Origin: DASUUI01 sp964577965 | GTDB lineage: Bacteria; Gemmatimonadota; Gemmatimonadetes; Gemmatimonadales; Gemmatimonadaceae | Reading direction: 5' to 3' | NCBI GenBank assembly: GCA_964577965.1 | Contig: CAZOAT010000034.1 | Location: forward strand, 1-24,058 | DNA: 24,058 nucleotides | In this document: piece by piece, positions 12,685 through 20,882 of the stretch | How positions within the stretch are numbered: the first letter of the stretch is position 1 | Layout of the letters: each line of letters starts with the position of its first letter | The notes under the pieces: generated by a model | The model's database searches: none | What the model saw: only the letters and a program-made list of their open reading frames with translations | Told to the model about the DNA's origin: nothing | Made by a program: the position numbers and the translations under genes

Positions 12685-14526
12685 CTATCGTGCGTTCCCA
12701 CGTCGAAAAGCCTTGTACCTTCCCCTTCCCAGCAGGGCCAGCTCCCTGCGCAATTCCGCCTTCGAGCGGATCAGCTCGGTCTGTTCGGCCTCGCTCGCCA
12801 CGGGAAGCATCCGGTCGATGCGTCGCATCTTCGCATCCAGAGTGCGCGCACGCATGAATGCGATGCTGTCATCGATCGTCTGATCAGCGTCTACCACACC
12901 TTCCTGTTCCTGCAGCAACTCCTCGAGCACCGCTACGGCCTCGGGACCGAGCCCGCTGGCGAGTGCGTCGGCATTCAGCTGACCGCCAGCCTCGAGCAGC
13001 CGGTCGTAGATGGCGCGATACCGCTCATCCCCGAAGCTCTCGGGTCCGATCTTTTCAGCAACCAGATCGATGCGGTCAGGCCTGCTCATCAGCGCACGCA
13101 GCAGTTCACGCTCAGCGGCGCTTGCGCGCCTGGAGTACGGCGTACGGCGGTCTCCCCGTCCCGACCGCGCCGGCAGGGCTCCGCCTTCCTGCGGGGACGC
13201 GTTTCCGGCCCCGTTGCCTCCAGTCGCCGCGCGGGGACGGATCTGCGGCGTCGATTCGACCTCACGCAGCAGCACGGCGCGATCGACCCCGCTCACCTCG
13301 CTGGTACGGGAGATGTACAGCTCGCGCATCAGCGGATCCGTCGCAGCCCTGATCGTCGGCAGCAGCCTGTCCAGCGCGCGCCGTTTGCGGTGCAGCGCGG
13401 AGAATGCGCCGGATCGCTGCAGAAGCTGGATCTTTCGCTCCAGTACGTCCACCGCCTGGTCGATGTGCGTCTCGAGCCCGGACGCGCCCTGCGCCCGCGC
13501 GAAGCTGTCGGGATCCTCCCCCTCCGGCAGCGTGACAACCCGCACACTCGCTCCGGTACGCAGCATCTCGTCGCCGGAGCGGAAGCTCGCTACCAGGCCC
13601 GCACGATCGCTGTCGTAAAGCAGGTACACGTTCTTCGTGTATCTGCGCAGCAGCGCCGCCTGCTCGGGAGTGAGCGCCGTCCCAAGGGGTGCGACGGCAG
13701 TTACTACGCCGGCGGCGATGAGACCGATCACATCGAAGTAGCCTTCGACGACCAGCGCACGATCCTCACGCCGAATCTCGTTGCGCGCCCAGTGCAGCCC
13801 GTAAAGCAGCCTGCCCTTCGTGAATGCCGGAGAGTCGGGTGAGTTGAGATACTTCGGCTCACCCGACCCGAGGACGCGGCCGCCGAATCCGACGTGACGA
13901 CCGCCCGCGTCGCGTATCGGGAACATGAGACGACCGCGAAACCGAGTGCGCAGCTCGCCGGTCTCCTCGCGCTGCAGCAGCAGTCCCACTTCGAGTAACC
14001 GGGGATCGTCGAAGCCGAGCGAGTTCAGGTACTCGCGCATCGTCGCCTGGTCGGCAGGCGCCCAGCCGAGCTCCGCCTGCGTCGCGACTTCGCGCGAAAT
14101 GCCACGCCGCTCCAGATACTCGCGCGTCGCTGCACCGGCAGGATCGTCCCACAGCAACCGGCTGAAATACTCCGCGGCCGCCGCGTTGAGCTCCCACAAC
14201 GGCTCCCGCGGGTCGGGCCCCTCCCGCCGGCGATCCACCTCGCGCACCTCGATCCCCGATTTCTCGCCGACAAGCTTTACCGCGGCGGGCCACTCGACGC
14301 CAAGCCGCTTCTGCAGAAACCGGAATACGTCGCCGTGCTCCGCGCAGACAAAGCAGTAGTACATCCGCTTCTTCGGTGAAACGGAGAAGTTGCGGTGCTT
14401 GCCCTGATGGAAAGGGCAAGGCCCGCGGTAGTCGGAGCCGGTGCGCTTCAGGTTCACGTACTCGCCGATGATCTGAACGATGTCCGCAGCCTCGCGCACC
14501 TGCTCGACAACGTCGTCCGGGATCAT
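12685..14526 (-). CDS. dnaG: DNA primase
   Basis: Makes the RNA primers for leading- and lagging-strand synthesis. The 613-residue product has an N-terminal zinc-binding domain with C37-H40-C58-C61 (CPFH... CFVC), a catalytic core containing the TOPRIM motif with E261 (VVEGYFDV) and D305/D307 (LLYDSDRAG), and RGRLMFPIRD upstream. A disordered linker (about 425-460, GGNGAGNASPQEGG) leads to a helicase-interacting C-terminal domain (AERELLRALMSRPDRID...). After CPFH the usual E-K/R-T-P-S is replaced by QGKHRNFSV. ATG 14526 overlaps the mutS2 stop as ATGA. rpoD, the common downstream neighbour, is absent. Confidence 0.98.
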   Translation of the reverse strand: MIPDDVVEQVREAADIVQIIGEYVNLKRTGSDYRGPCPFHQGKHRNFSVSPKKRMYYCFVCAEHGDVFRFLQKRLGVEWPAAVKLVGEKSGIEVREVDRRREGPDPREPLWELNAAAAEYFSRLLWDDPAGAATREYLERRGISREVATQAELGWAPADQATMREYLNSLGFDDPRLLEVGLLLQREETGELRTRFRGRLMFPIRDAGGRHVGFGGRVLGSGEPKYLNSPDSPAFTKGRLLYGLHWARNEIRREDRALVVEGYFDVIGLIAAGVVTAVAPLGTALTPEQAALLRRYTKNVYLLYDSDRAGLVASFRSGDEMLRTGASVRVVTLPEGEDPDSFARAQGASGLETHIDQAVDVLERKIQLLQRSGAFSALHRKRRALDRLLPTIRAATDPLMRELYISRTSEVSGVDRAVLLREVESTPQIRPRAATGGNGAGNASPQEGGALPARSGRGDRRTPYSRRASAAERELLRALMSRPDRIDLVAEKIGPESFGDERYRAIYDRLLEAGGQLNADALASGLGPEAVAVLEELLQEQEGVVDADQTIDDSIAFMRARTLDAKMRRIDRMLPVASEAEQTELIRSKAELRRELALLGRGRYKAFRRGNAR

Positions 14527-16898
14527 GACAGCTCCGCCACAGTCACACCGGCACCGCCTTCGTTCCATGCGCCGATGCGGAAGGCCGAGACGCGCGGTTC
14601 CTTCTGCAGCATCTCCTGCACCCGCTCGCGCAGTACGCCGGTCCCCTTGCCGTGGATGATTCGCAGCGCCTTCAGGTCAGCACGTATTGCGCTGTCCACT
14701 GCCTGCATGACAGCCGCCTCCACTTCATTTGCCCGCATGCCACGCACGTCGATCTCACTGCGGGCGGCGACCTCGGGCACGTCGCCACGGATCGCGACGG
14801 GAGTGTCCGGCCGTTCCTCGGGAGCGGCCCACCGGGCTGCGCTCGATGGAATCGTCATCCGCATCGCTCCCACGATGACTACCAGTTCGCCGTCCCTCGT
14901 TTCGGCCACGCGACCACGCACGCCGCCCAGCGTGTCCACCACTACCCAGTCGCCGATCGCGACCGGGCCGTCCGCATGAGCCCTCACTGGCTCCACGCCC
15001 TCGCTCAGTGCGGCGATCGCGGCTGACTCGGCAGCGGCTCGCTCCTCCACACCGCGCCGGGCGGTACGCGCTACCTCGTCGAGCTCCTCGTCGCGCGCAC
15101 TGCGCAGCTTCCGGATCGTGTCTTCCACCGCGGAGCGTGCATCGAGCAGATACTGCCGCGCCTCCGTTCTGCCGCCCCGCTGCAGCTCGCGCTCCCTGTC
15201 GTGCACGCGCTGCTCCCGCTCGCCGATGCGCGCTGCTCTCGAGCGCGCGTTCTCCAGGATTTCGTTTGCCTCGCGCTCGCGCTCACGCATTTCCCGTTCA
15301 CGCGCCTCCAGCTCTTCCAGCAGAGCAGCCATGTCGCGCTCACCGGCTGAGAGCCGCGCTTCGGCACGCGATAGAATCTCCTCGGGCAGCCTGAGGCGCC
15401 GGGCTATGGACAGGCCGTACGACCGGCCCGGACGCCCTTTGACGAGCTCATATGTCGGGCCGAGCCGCTCCGAGTCAAACTGCAGCGACGCGTTCACCAC
15501 CGGCGGCAGCTCGGACGCGAGCAGCTTGAGCGAGCCGAGGTGCGTCGTCGCGAGCGTCAGTGCACCGCGACTGGTGAGCGCCTCCAGGATCGCGCCTCCG
15601 AGAGCTGCACCTTCCGCCGGATCCGTTCCGGAGCCGAGCTCGTCGATCAGCACCAGCGAATCGGGTGTCGCACGCTCGACGATCTCGCGCAGGTTCTGCA
15701 CGTGTCCGCTGAACGTCGAAAGGCTCGCCTCGATTGACTGCTCGTCTCCGATGTCGGCGAACACGTCGTCGAACACAGCCAGTCGCGTATTTGCCGCAAC
15801 GGGGACAGGGATCCCCGATTGCGCCATCAGCGTGAACAGCCCGACAGCCTTCAGTAGTACCGTCTTGCCGCCGGTGTTCGGCCCGGACACGAGCAGGGTA
15901 CGCTCGCCGGGACCGAGCTCGAGATCGAAGGGGACGACGTGAATACCCTGGGCAACGAGCAGCGGGTGACGTCCCCGCACGATGGAAAACCCGCCACGCG
16001 GGGGCCCGAAGTCCACCGGCGCGCAGTCAAGCTCAATCGCAAAGCGTGCGCGCGCGTACAGCGACTCCAGCTCCGCCAGCGCGCCGACTGACGTCTCCAG
16101 TTCGGCCGAATAGGGGCGCACGCGCGATGTGAGCTCTTGCAGGATCCTGACGATCTCGCGCCGCTCGTCCTCCTCCAGTTCCCTCACGCGGTTGCCGAAC
16201 TCGACGGCAGCGGGCGGCTCGATGAACAGAGTCGCCTCGGTCGCCGAAGACCCGTGTACGATGCCTCCGACGGCAGCGCGCCCCTCACGCCGCACTGGGA
16301 TGACATAACGGCCGTTCCTGATCGTGACGGACATGTCCGATACGCGATACTCGTCGGGGATTCCCGAAAGCACGCGCTCCAGCAGCCGGATGAGGCGGTT
16401 CTCCGAGTCGCGCAGTTCGGCGCGAATCGCCTTCAACCCGAGTGACGCGGCGTCCAGCACGTTGCCGTCGGGGTCGATGGCACGCGACACCGCGTCCTCG
16501 AGATCGCGCGCTGCTGTGAGCCGATCGACGAACGGCGCGAGTATCGCTCGCGCCGCGGCAGCCCGTTCGGGATGGCGGAGCTCGTCTCGTGTGCTGCGCG
16601 AGCTGCGCGCAACCTGCGCGATCGCCACCAGCTCCGGCGCCTCCAGCCACGCTCCCACGACTCCAACGCGGGCGAGCGATGCAAGGACATCGTGCAGCGG
16701 CTCGGGGGCCCAGCCTCGCGGCTCCGTGACAAATGCGCGGACAGCGGTGACACGGGAGTGCTCTGCGCCAACCCAGGCGAAGTCATCCGACGGACGCAGC
16801 GACTCGACGGACGCACGGGCGAGCGACGAATGCGTCCGGGCCGCTATCAGATCAACGACCCGACTGAACTCGAGTACGGCGAGAGCGTGGGAGTTCAT
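14523..16898 (-). CDS. mutS2: Endonuclease MutS2
   Basis: MutS2 suppresses homologous recombination or rescues collided ribosomes, depending on species. The 791-residue product has an N-terminal core/lever region, the MutS ATPase with Walker A SGPNTGGKTVLLKAVG, Walker B LVLIDELGSGTDPAEG and ATTHLGSLK, an Arg/Glu-rich coiled coil (EELEAREREMREREREANE), a KOW-like segment (IGDWVVVDTLGGVRGRVAE) and a C-terminal Smr nuclease domain (IDVRGMRANEVEAAV, LRIIHGKGTGVLRERV). The Smr motif is complete. ATG 16898 is preceded by AGGGGAG; the longer open frame upstream covers a non-coding gap. It follows yqeY after 118 bp that contain a strong hairpin, and it overlaps dnaG by four bases. Confidence 0.97.
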   Translation of the reverse strand: MNSHALAVLEFSRVVDLIAARTHSSLARASVESLRPSDDFAWVGAEHSRVTAVRAFVTEPRGWAPEPLHDVLASLARVGVVGAWLEAPELVAIAQVARSSRSTRDELRHPERAAAARAILAPFVDRLTAARDLEDAVSRAIDPDGNVLDAASLGLKAIRAELRDSENRLIRLLERVLSGIPDEYRVSDMSVTIRNGRYVIPVRREGRAAVGGIVHGSSATEATLFIEPPAAVEFGNRVRELEEDERREIVRILQELTSRVRPYSAELETSVGALAELESLYARARFAIELDCAPVDFGPPRGGFSIVRGRHPLLVAQGIHVVPFDLELGPGERTLLVSGPNTGGKTVLLKAVGLFTLMAQSGIPVPVAANTRLAVFDDVFADIGDEQSIEASLSTFSGHVQNLREIVERATPDSLVLIDELGSGTDPAEGAALGGAILEALTSRGALTLATTHLGSLKLLASELPPVVNASLQFDSERLGPTYELVKGRPGRSYGLSIARRLRLPEEILSRAEARLSAGERDMAALLEELEAREREMREREREANEILENARSRAARIGEREQRVHDRERELQRGGRTEARQYLLDARSAVEDTIRKLRSARDEELDEVARTARRGVEERAAAESAAIAALSEGVEPVRAHADGPVAIGDWVVVDTLGGVRGRVAETRDGELVVIVGAMRMTIPSSAARWAAPEERPDTPVAIRGDVPEVAARSEIDVRGMRANEVEAAVMQAVDSAIRADLKALRIIHGKGTGVLRERVQEMLQKEPRVSAFRIGAWNEGGAGVTVAELS

Positions 16899-16931
16899 CA
16901 ACTCCCCTAAGAATACAGCAGGAAAGCAGAA

Positions 16932-16962
16932 CCCGGACTCGCGAGACTGTCGCAGGTCCGGG
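16932..16962 (-). terminator. Strong hairpin between yqeY and mutS2
   Basis: CCCGGAC (16962-16956) pairs with GTCCGGG (16938-16932); inside, GCGA pairs with TCGC around loop CAGTC after a 2x2 mismatch. TTCTGCTTTCC follows, only moderately T-rich. It may be a weak terminator or attenuator lowering mutS2-dnaG expression relative to rpsU. The rest of the 118-bp gap shows no clear promoter. Confidence 0.5.
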
Positions 16963-17016
16963 CTGGAGGTGTAGCGGTCACGGAGGCGGGTCCCCGTGTT
17001 GGAGGCTCGGGCTTTT

Positions 17017-17460
17017 TCACGCGCCGCGAGCAAGCTCCTCACGGGCTATCGCGTTGATCCGGCTCCCGTCCGCACGTCCCTTGAATCTCGGCATCACCTT
17101 CCCCATCACGGTGCCGATGTTTGCGGCCCCAGCCGCGATGGCTTCAGTGACGGCGGCGCGCAGCTCGTCATCCGGGACCTGGGCCGGAAGGTAGGCCTCG
17201 AGGGCTTCGGCTTCCTCGCGCTCCTTCGCGGAGAGGTCCTCGCGGCGGGCGGAAGCGTATGCCTCAGAGGCTTCGCGCCGCTTCCTGATCCCGCGGCGCA
17301 GTACTTCGATGACCTCTTCATCTCCCGGGTCACGCCGCAGCTCGATGCGGCGGTTCTGAATGTCCGAGAGAATCGTGCTGAGGAGGAGTGTCCTGGGCTT
17401 GTCCTGGGCCTTCCGCGCGGCGGCCATGTTGGCTTTGAGCCGCGCGAGTAGCTCCGACAT
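17017..17460 (-). CDS. yqeY: GatB/YqeY domain protein
   Basis: A 147-residue stand-alone YqeY protein, homologous to the tRNA-binding tail of the GatB subunit of Glu/Asp-tRNA amidotransferase; its own function is unsettled. The sequence starts MSELLARLKANMAAARKAQDKPRTLLLSTILSDIQNRRIE, then ...LSAKEREEAEALEAYLPAQVPDDELRAAV and ends with NIGTVMGKVMPRFKGRADGSRINAIAREEL, all typical. ATG 17460 lies three bases after the rpsU stop. rpsU-yqeY is one of the most widespread gene pairs in bacteria and suggests a role near translation or tRNA. Confidence 0.95.
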   Translation of the reverse strand: MSELLARLKANMAAARKAQDKPRTLLLSTILSDIQNRRIELRRDPGDEEVIEVLRRGIRKRREASEAYASARREDLSAKEREEAEALEAYLPAQVPDDELRAAVTEAIAAGAANIGTVMGKVMPRFKGRADGSRINAIAREELARGA

Positions 17461-17463
17461 GGA

Positions 17464-17652
17464 TCAGCCGTGCCGCGTACGCCGGTTCTTCCGGATCGCG
17501 GTGTTCATCTTCCGCTTCCGCCGCTCGCTCGGCTTCTCGTAGTGCCGATGCTTGCGCAGATCTGAAAGAATCCCCGCCTTCTCACACTTCTTCTTGAATC
17601 GCTTGAGTGCCCGCTCGAAATTCTCGTCTTCGTGGATGATGACTTCTGACAA
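17464..17652 (-). CDS. rpsU: 30S ribosomal protein bS21
   Basis: A 62-residue small-subunit protein near the anti-Shine-Dalgarno end of 16S rRNA. The sequence SEVIIHEDENFERALKRFKKK, LRKHRHYEKPSERRKRK and the basic end are typical of bS21. The start is TTG 17652: no ATG exists in frame before SEVIIHEDE, and AGGAGGGGG lies upstream. The distance from AGGAGG to TTG is 11 bases, or about eight from the end of the G-run. A non-ATG start for an abundant ribosomal protein is notable but fits other TTG starts in this window. It begins the rpsU-yqeY-mutS2-dnaG run. Confidence 0.93.
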   Translation of the reverse strand: MSEVIIHEDENFERALKRFKKKCEKAGILSDLRKHRHYEKPSERRKRKMNTAIRKNRRTRHG

Positions 17653-17705
17653 TCCCGATTCCCCCTCCTGTCTGCGGCTCGCGGCCTGGTTTGGGTATAG
17701 CCTAA

Positions 17706-17713
17706 CAAAGGTA
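17706..17713 (-). promoter_or_regulatory. TACCTTTG, candidate -10 element of rpsU
   Basis: TACCTTTG on the minus strand lies 53 bases before the rpsU start, in the 151-bp gap after the HIT gene. It fits both the TAYCTTT motif recurring here and the Bacteroidota-type TAnnTTTG. A second candidate, CTATACC, lies about 10 bases downstream. No good -35 for either. The remainder of the gap shows only weak hairpins. Confidence 0.4.
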
Positions 17714-17803
17714 GCGTATCCGGAGCATCTCCGCCACTTCGGACGGAGGGCCGCAAGGTGTTGCTGCTGGCGGGGATATGATGCGCTGAACTCCGACTGC
17801 GCC

Positions 17804-18151
17804 CTACCCGGGGGGCCACGCCAGCGCCCGCCCCCCGAGAACGTGGACGTGCAGGTGATACACGCTCTGCCCGCCATCCATGTTCGTGTTGATGACCGTG
17901 CGGTAGCCGCTCCCTGCGATCCCCTCATCCGTTGCCAGCTGCGCGGCGAACGCCAGCAGGCGCCCGATCAGCCCTGGATCGCCCGCGGCCTCGGTCAGGT
18001 GCCTGACATGCGCTTTGGGAATCACGAGAAAGTGAACCGGGGCCTGCGGGTTCACGTCCTGTAGCGCGATCGCTTCGTCATTTTCAGAGATCACTTTCGC
18101 CGGCAGGTCGCCCTGGACTATGCGACAGAACAGACACTCCTCATGCGGCAT
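17804..18151 (-). CDS. HIT-family (HINT-like) nucleotide hydrolase
   Basis: A 115-residue histidine-triad protein, the size of HINT/YcfF-type purine nucleoside phosphoramidases. The active-site triad is H99-x-H101-x-H103 in SVYHLHVHVLGGR. The N-terminal CLFCRIVQGDLPAKV and FLVIPKAHV are also characteristic. Substrates are probably AMP-N-linked conjugates, but the natural one is unknown. ATG 18151 lies two bases after the rsmE stop; a G-run about nine bases upstream could serve as ribosome site. It closes the operon dprA-hemW-hrcA-dnaJ-prmA-rsmE-HIT; the 151-bp gap downstream leads to rpsU. Confidence 0.94.
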   Translation of the reverse strand: MPHEECLFCRIVQGDLPAKVISENDEAIALQDVNPQAPVHFLVIPKAHVRHLTEAAGDPGLIGRLLAFAAQLATDEGIAGSGYRTVINTNMDGGQSVYHLHVHVLGGRALAWPPG

Positions 18152-18153
18152 GG

Positions 18154-18909
18154 CTATTTGCCCCCGACTGCCGGCTGTTGGTTGAGTGCAAGCACAGCGC
18201 GGGCGATCGAGACAGCGGCGACCGCCGCTGTCTCGAACCGCAGTCGTGTCGCACCAAGGGAGACCGCGATGAACCCTTCGCCCAGGAAGATCTCCTTTTC
18301 CCTGCCCTCGATCCCGCCCTCCGGACCCACGGCGATACTCACCGGCTCGTGAACGGCGACTGAAAGGATCGGAGCACCGTCCACGTCGAGCAGCAGCCGC
18401 GTCCCCTCTGGCGCTGCGGCCACCGCCCGCTCAACCGTGGCATCCGGGAAGGTTTCCGGAATCCACGCCCCCTGCGACTGCAGCAGTGCAGACATCATGC
18501 GGGCACGCAGCTTCTGCTGAAACATCGGCCCCTCACCGCGCGGAGTCACGCTCTTCGAGCGCCTCCAGAGGACCGGTCGCCAGGTGGTGAGGCCAAGCTC
18601 GGTCGCCTTCTCCGCGAGCCACAGCATGCGATCCCTGTCTGCGATGGGCGCGAGCAGATGTATCGCCGGGGGCGTGTCGATCCGCGCGACCTCATCGATG
18701 TCGACTACGGCGGTGCCGCGTGCGAGCTTGACGAGCGTGCCGAACGCAGAGCCGCCGTAACCATCCCGGAGAGCGACAGAATCGCCCAGCGACGCACGGA
18801 CGACGCGCAGGTGGCGCGCAGCATCCTCGCCCAGCGTCAATGCGCGCCCCTCGGCGAGCGGCTCCGACGCGTGCAGCGTGGCTACCGGAGTGCGAGCGCC
18901 GCCGTCCAC
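18154..18909 (-). CDS. rsmE: 16S rRNA (uracil1498-N3)-methyltransferase
   Basis: Methylates U1498 of 16S rRNA in the decoding region. The 251-residue product has an N-terminal PUA-like part (ALTLGEDAARHLRVVRASLGDSVALRDGYG), the RsmE motif LAEKATELGL, and the knotted SPOUT C-terminus with SIAVGPEGGIEGREKE and VSLGATRLRFETAAVAAVS. The start is GTG 18909, overlapping the end of prmA by 28 bases; no ATG or better GTG precedes the first conserved strand. prmA-rsmE is a common pair, often downstream of dnaJ as here. Confidence 0.95.
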   Translation of the reverse strand: MDGGARTPVATLHASEPLAEGRALTLGEDAARHLRVVRASLGDSVALRDGYGGSAFGTLVKLARGTAVVDIDEVARIDTPPAIHLLAPIADRDRMLWLAEKATELGLTTWRPVLWRRSKSVTPRGEGPMFQQKLRARMMSALLQSQGAWIPETFPDATVERAVAAAPEGTRLLLDVDGAPILSVAVHEPVSIAVGPEGGIEGREKEIFLGEGFIAVSLGATRLRFETAAVAAVSIARAVLALNQQPAVGGK

Positions 18910-19691
18910 CAGTCGTCCTCCGCCAGTTCGTGTGTGATGCGCCAGGCGGCGAGGCTGGCGCGAAACCTCTGCGCTTCGGATGTCAGAATACCGCTGATCA
19001 CCGCTTCGCCGTCCGGCGTCAGCGCGTCCGCGATAACAGGCATCAGTTGAAGTAATGCGAGCGACGCGATGTTCGCGAGCACGACTCGCACGGGCGCGAC
19101 GAGTGGCAGGAGCGTTCCAGCGTCACCCTGGATCACGGTGACCGTGCCGGCAACGCCGTTCGCCTCGACGTTGGACTCCGCATTGCCGATCGCTTCCAGC
19201 TCGTGCTCGATGCCCACGACCCGCCCCGCAGCGAGCTTCGCCGCAGCGATCGCGAGGACGCCACTGCCCGTTCCGAGGTCCGCCACCGAGTCGCCAGGCC
19301 GGAGCACCCGCTGCATGAGCGAGAGCGCACCGCGCGTCGTCGCATGCTCGCCAGTTCCGAAAGCCATGGCCGGATCGATGACGACGGTACGAGCGGGATC
19401 GAGGCCGGCCGCGAGCCAGGGTGGGGCGACAGTGATCGCTCCCACCTCCCAGGCACCGACCGACGCGCGCCAGCGCGAATAGTCAGCCGTGGGCGTTTCG
19501 GCGATCTCCAGCTGTGCTGCCGGATCCAGCACCGCGATCTGACCGGCCACGGTACGCGCATCTGCTTCCGACGGGAAATGCGTGGTTACCGAGCCGTTCT
19601 GCTCCTGCAGAGCGAGCGCGCCTGCTCCGAAAAGAGCGGCAGAGACGTCGGCAGCGCGCGCGGTATGCACACGGAGCATGTGCCAGCTCAC
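18882..19691 (-). CDS. prmA: Ribosomal protein L11 methyltransferase
   Basis: Trimethylates the N-terminus and lysines of ribosomal protein uL11. The 269-residue product has the family motif VIDPAMAFGTGEHATTRGAL, SAM motif VADLGTGSGVLAIAAAKL, VVGIEHELEAI, and VVLANIASLALLQLMPVIAD. GTG 19691 is chosen because VSWHMLRV matches the usual M-W/S-W-x-x-x-V start. ATG 19679, four codons later, is the alternative; neither has a clear ribosome site. The open frame reaches 19850 only by overlapping dnaJ. It follows dnaJ after 49 bp and overlaps rsmE by 28 bp. Confidence 0.94.
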   Translation of the reverse strand: MSWHMLRVHTARAADVSAALFGAGALALQEQNGSVTTHFPSEADARTVAGQIAVLDPAAQLEIAETPTADYSRWRASVGAWEVGAITVAPPWLAAGLDPARTVVIDPAMAFGTGEHATTRGALSLMQRVLRPGDSVADLGTGSGVLAIAAAKLAAGRVVGIEHELEAIGNAESNVEANGVAGTVTVIQGDAGTLLPLVAPVRVVLANIASLALLQLMPVIADALTPDGEAVISGILTSEAQRFRASLAAWRITHELAEDDWWTAALALR

Positions 19692-19740
19692 GCCGGTACT
19701 CGCGCGGGACGCAGGGAGATCTTGAACCGGCAGGCGCGGG

Positions 19741-20880
19741 TCACGCGCCGAGCGATTCCTTGACCTTGGACCAGAAGCTCTTCGACTGCCGCTCGGCAGG
19801 GGCTGTCTGGAGCTCACCGAGCGCGCGGACGAGACGCTCCTCCTCGTCACTGAGACTTTCGGGGGTCCACAGCTGGACCCTCACGTGCAGATCGCCAACG
19901 CCAGCCGCATTCACCCTCGGCAGTCCGCGCCCGCGGAGGTGAAATACCTGACCGCTCTGGGTTCCCGGCGGGACGCGCAGAGTCACAGCACCCTGAATGG
20001 CCGGTACTTCCACGTCTGCTCCAACCACCAGCTGCGGATATGTGACCAGCACGTCTGTGTACAGGTCCTCAGCGTCGCGCTCAAACCGCGGGTCCTCTGC
20101 CACCTCGAAGACGACGAGGACGTCTCCACGCGGCCCGCCACGCGGCCCGGTGTTTCCCTCGCCACGGAGAGTCATGTACTGACCTGTCGCGACTCCCGGT
20201 GGAATCGTTATCAGAATCTGCCTCTCCTGCCGCACGCGCCCTTCGCCACGACACTTTCTGCAGGGCGAATCAACGACGCGCCCTTCGCCGGAGCACGTCG
20301 GGCAGGGCGCTACGCTTACGACCTGCCCGAAGAACGATCGTTGAGCCCGGCGCACTTCACCCGTGCCGCTGCACGTCGGACATGTGCGCACTTCGCTGCC
20401 CGGCTCTGCACCCCTTCCCTCACAACGCTCACATGGCTCGAGCAGCTTGATCGTGACCGTTTTTTCCATGCCTGTCGCAACCTCGGCGAGCGTGAGCGGC
20501 ATCGAGATACGGATGTCCGCGCCGGCACGCGGCCCGTGCTGCCCCCGCCCTCCAGCGTTGAACAGGTCTCCGAAGCTGAACGATCCGCTCACGCCGCCGA
20601 GGTCGCGCATGAAGATGCTGAGCGCCTCGGCAAGATCCACGTGGTGGAAGCCGCCGCCGCCGCGCAGTCCTGCCTCGCCGTAGCGGTCGTACACTGAGCG
20701 CTTGTTGGGATCGCGGAGGACGTCGTACGCCTCCGTGATCTCCTTGAACTTCTCTTCCGCCTCGCTGGAGCCGTTGTTCCGGTCCGGGTGGTACTGCATC
20801 GCGAGCCTGCGGTACGCTTTCTTGATCTCCTCGTCGCCGGCGGTCCGCGCGACGCCAAGCGTGTGGTAGAAATCGGCCAT
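19741..20880 (-). CDS. dnaJ: Chaperone protein DnaJ
   Basis: Hsp40 co-chaperone that delivers substrates to DnaK and stimulates its ATPase. The 379-residue protein is class I: J-domain 3-68 with HPD (QYHPDRN), a short Gly/Phe region (GGGGFHHV... GSFSFGDLFNAGGRG), four zinc repeats CERCEGRG, CPTCSGTG, CPTCSGEG and CRKCRGEG, then the two beta-sandwich substrate domains. ATG 20880 has GGAG five bases upstream, lying within the end of hrcA, which ends two bases before. DnaK and GrpE are not in the window; they must lie elsewhere. Confidence 0.97.
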   Translation of the reverse strand: MADFYHTLGVARTAGDEEIKKAYRRLAMQYHPDRNNGSSEAEEKFKEITEAYDVLRDPNKRSVYDRYGEAGLRGGGGFHHVDLAEALSIFMRDLGGVSGSFSFGDLFNAGGRGQHGPRAGADIRISMPLTLAEVATGMEKTVTIKLLEPCERCEGRGAEPGSEVRTCPTCSGTGEVRRAQRSFFGQVVSVAPCPTCSGEGRVVDSPCRKCRGEGRVRQERQILITIPPGVATGQYMTLRGEGNTGPRGGPRGDVLVVFEVAEDPRFERDAEDLYTDVLVTYPQLVVGADVEVPAIQGAVTLRVPPGTQSGQVFHLRGRGLPRVNAAGVGDLHVRVQLWTPESLSDEEERLVRALGELQTAPAERQSKSFWSKVKESLGA

Positions 20881-20882
20881 CG

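Noticed and set aside
12661..13842. 393-codon plus-strand open frame opposite dnaG
   Set aside because: Antisense shadow of primase; no recognisable domain and no ribosome site.
17007..17017. GGGCTTTTT on the plus strand as a terminator
   Set aside because: Only a 4-bp stem precedes it, and no plus-strand gene lies upstream to be terminated.
16899..17042. N-terminal extension of MutS2 to 17042
   Set aside because: The 48 extra residues cover the hairpin and the end of yqeY; ATG 16898 has AGGGGAG and the standard MutS2 start.
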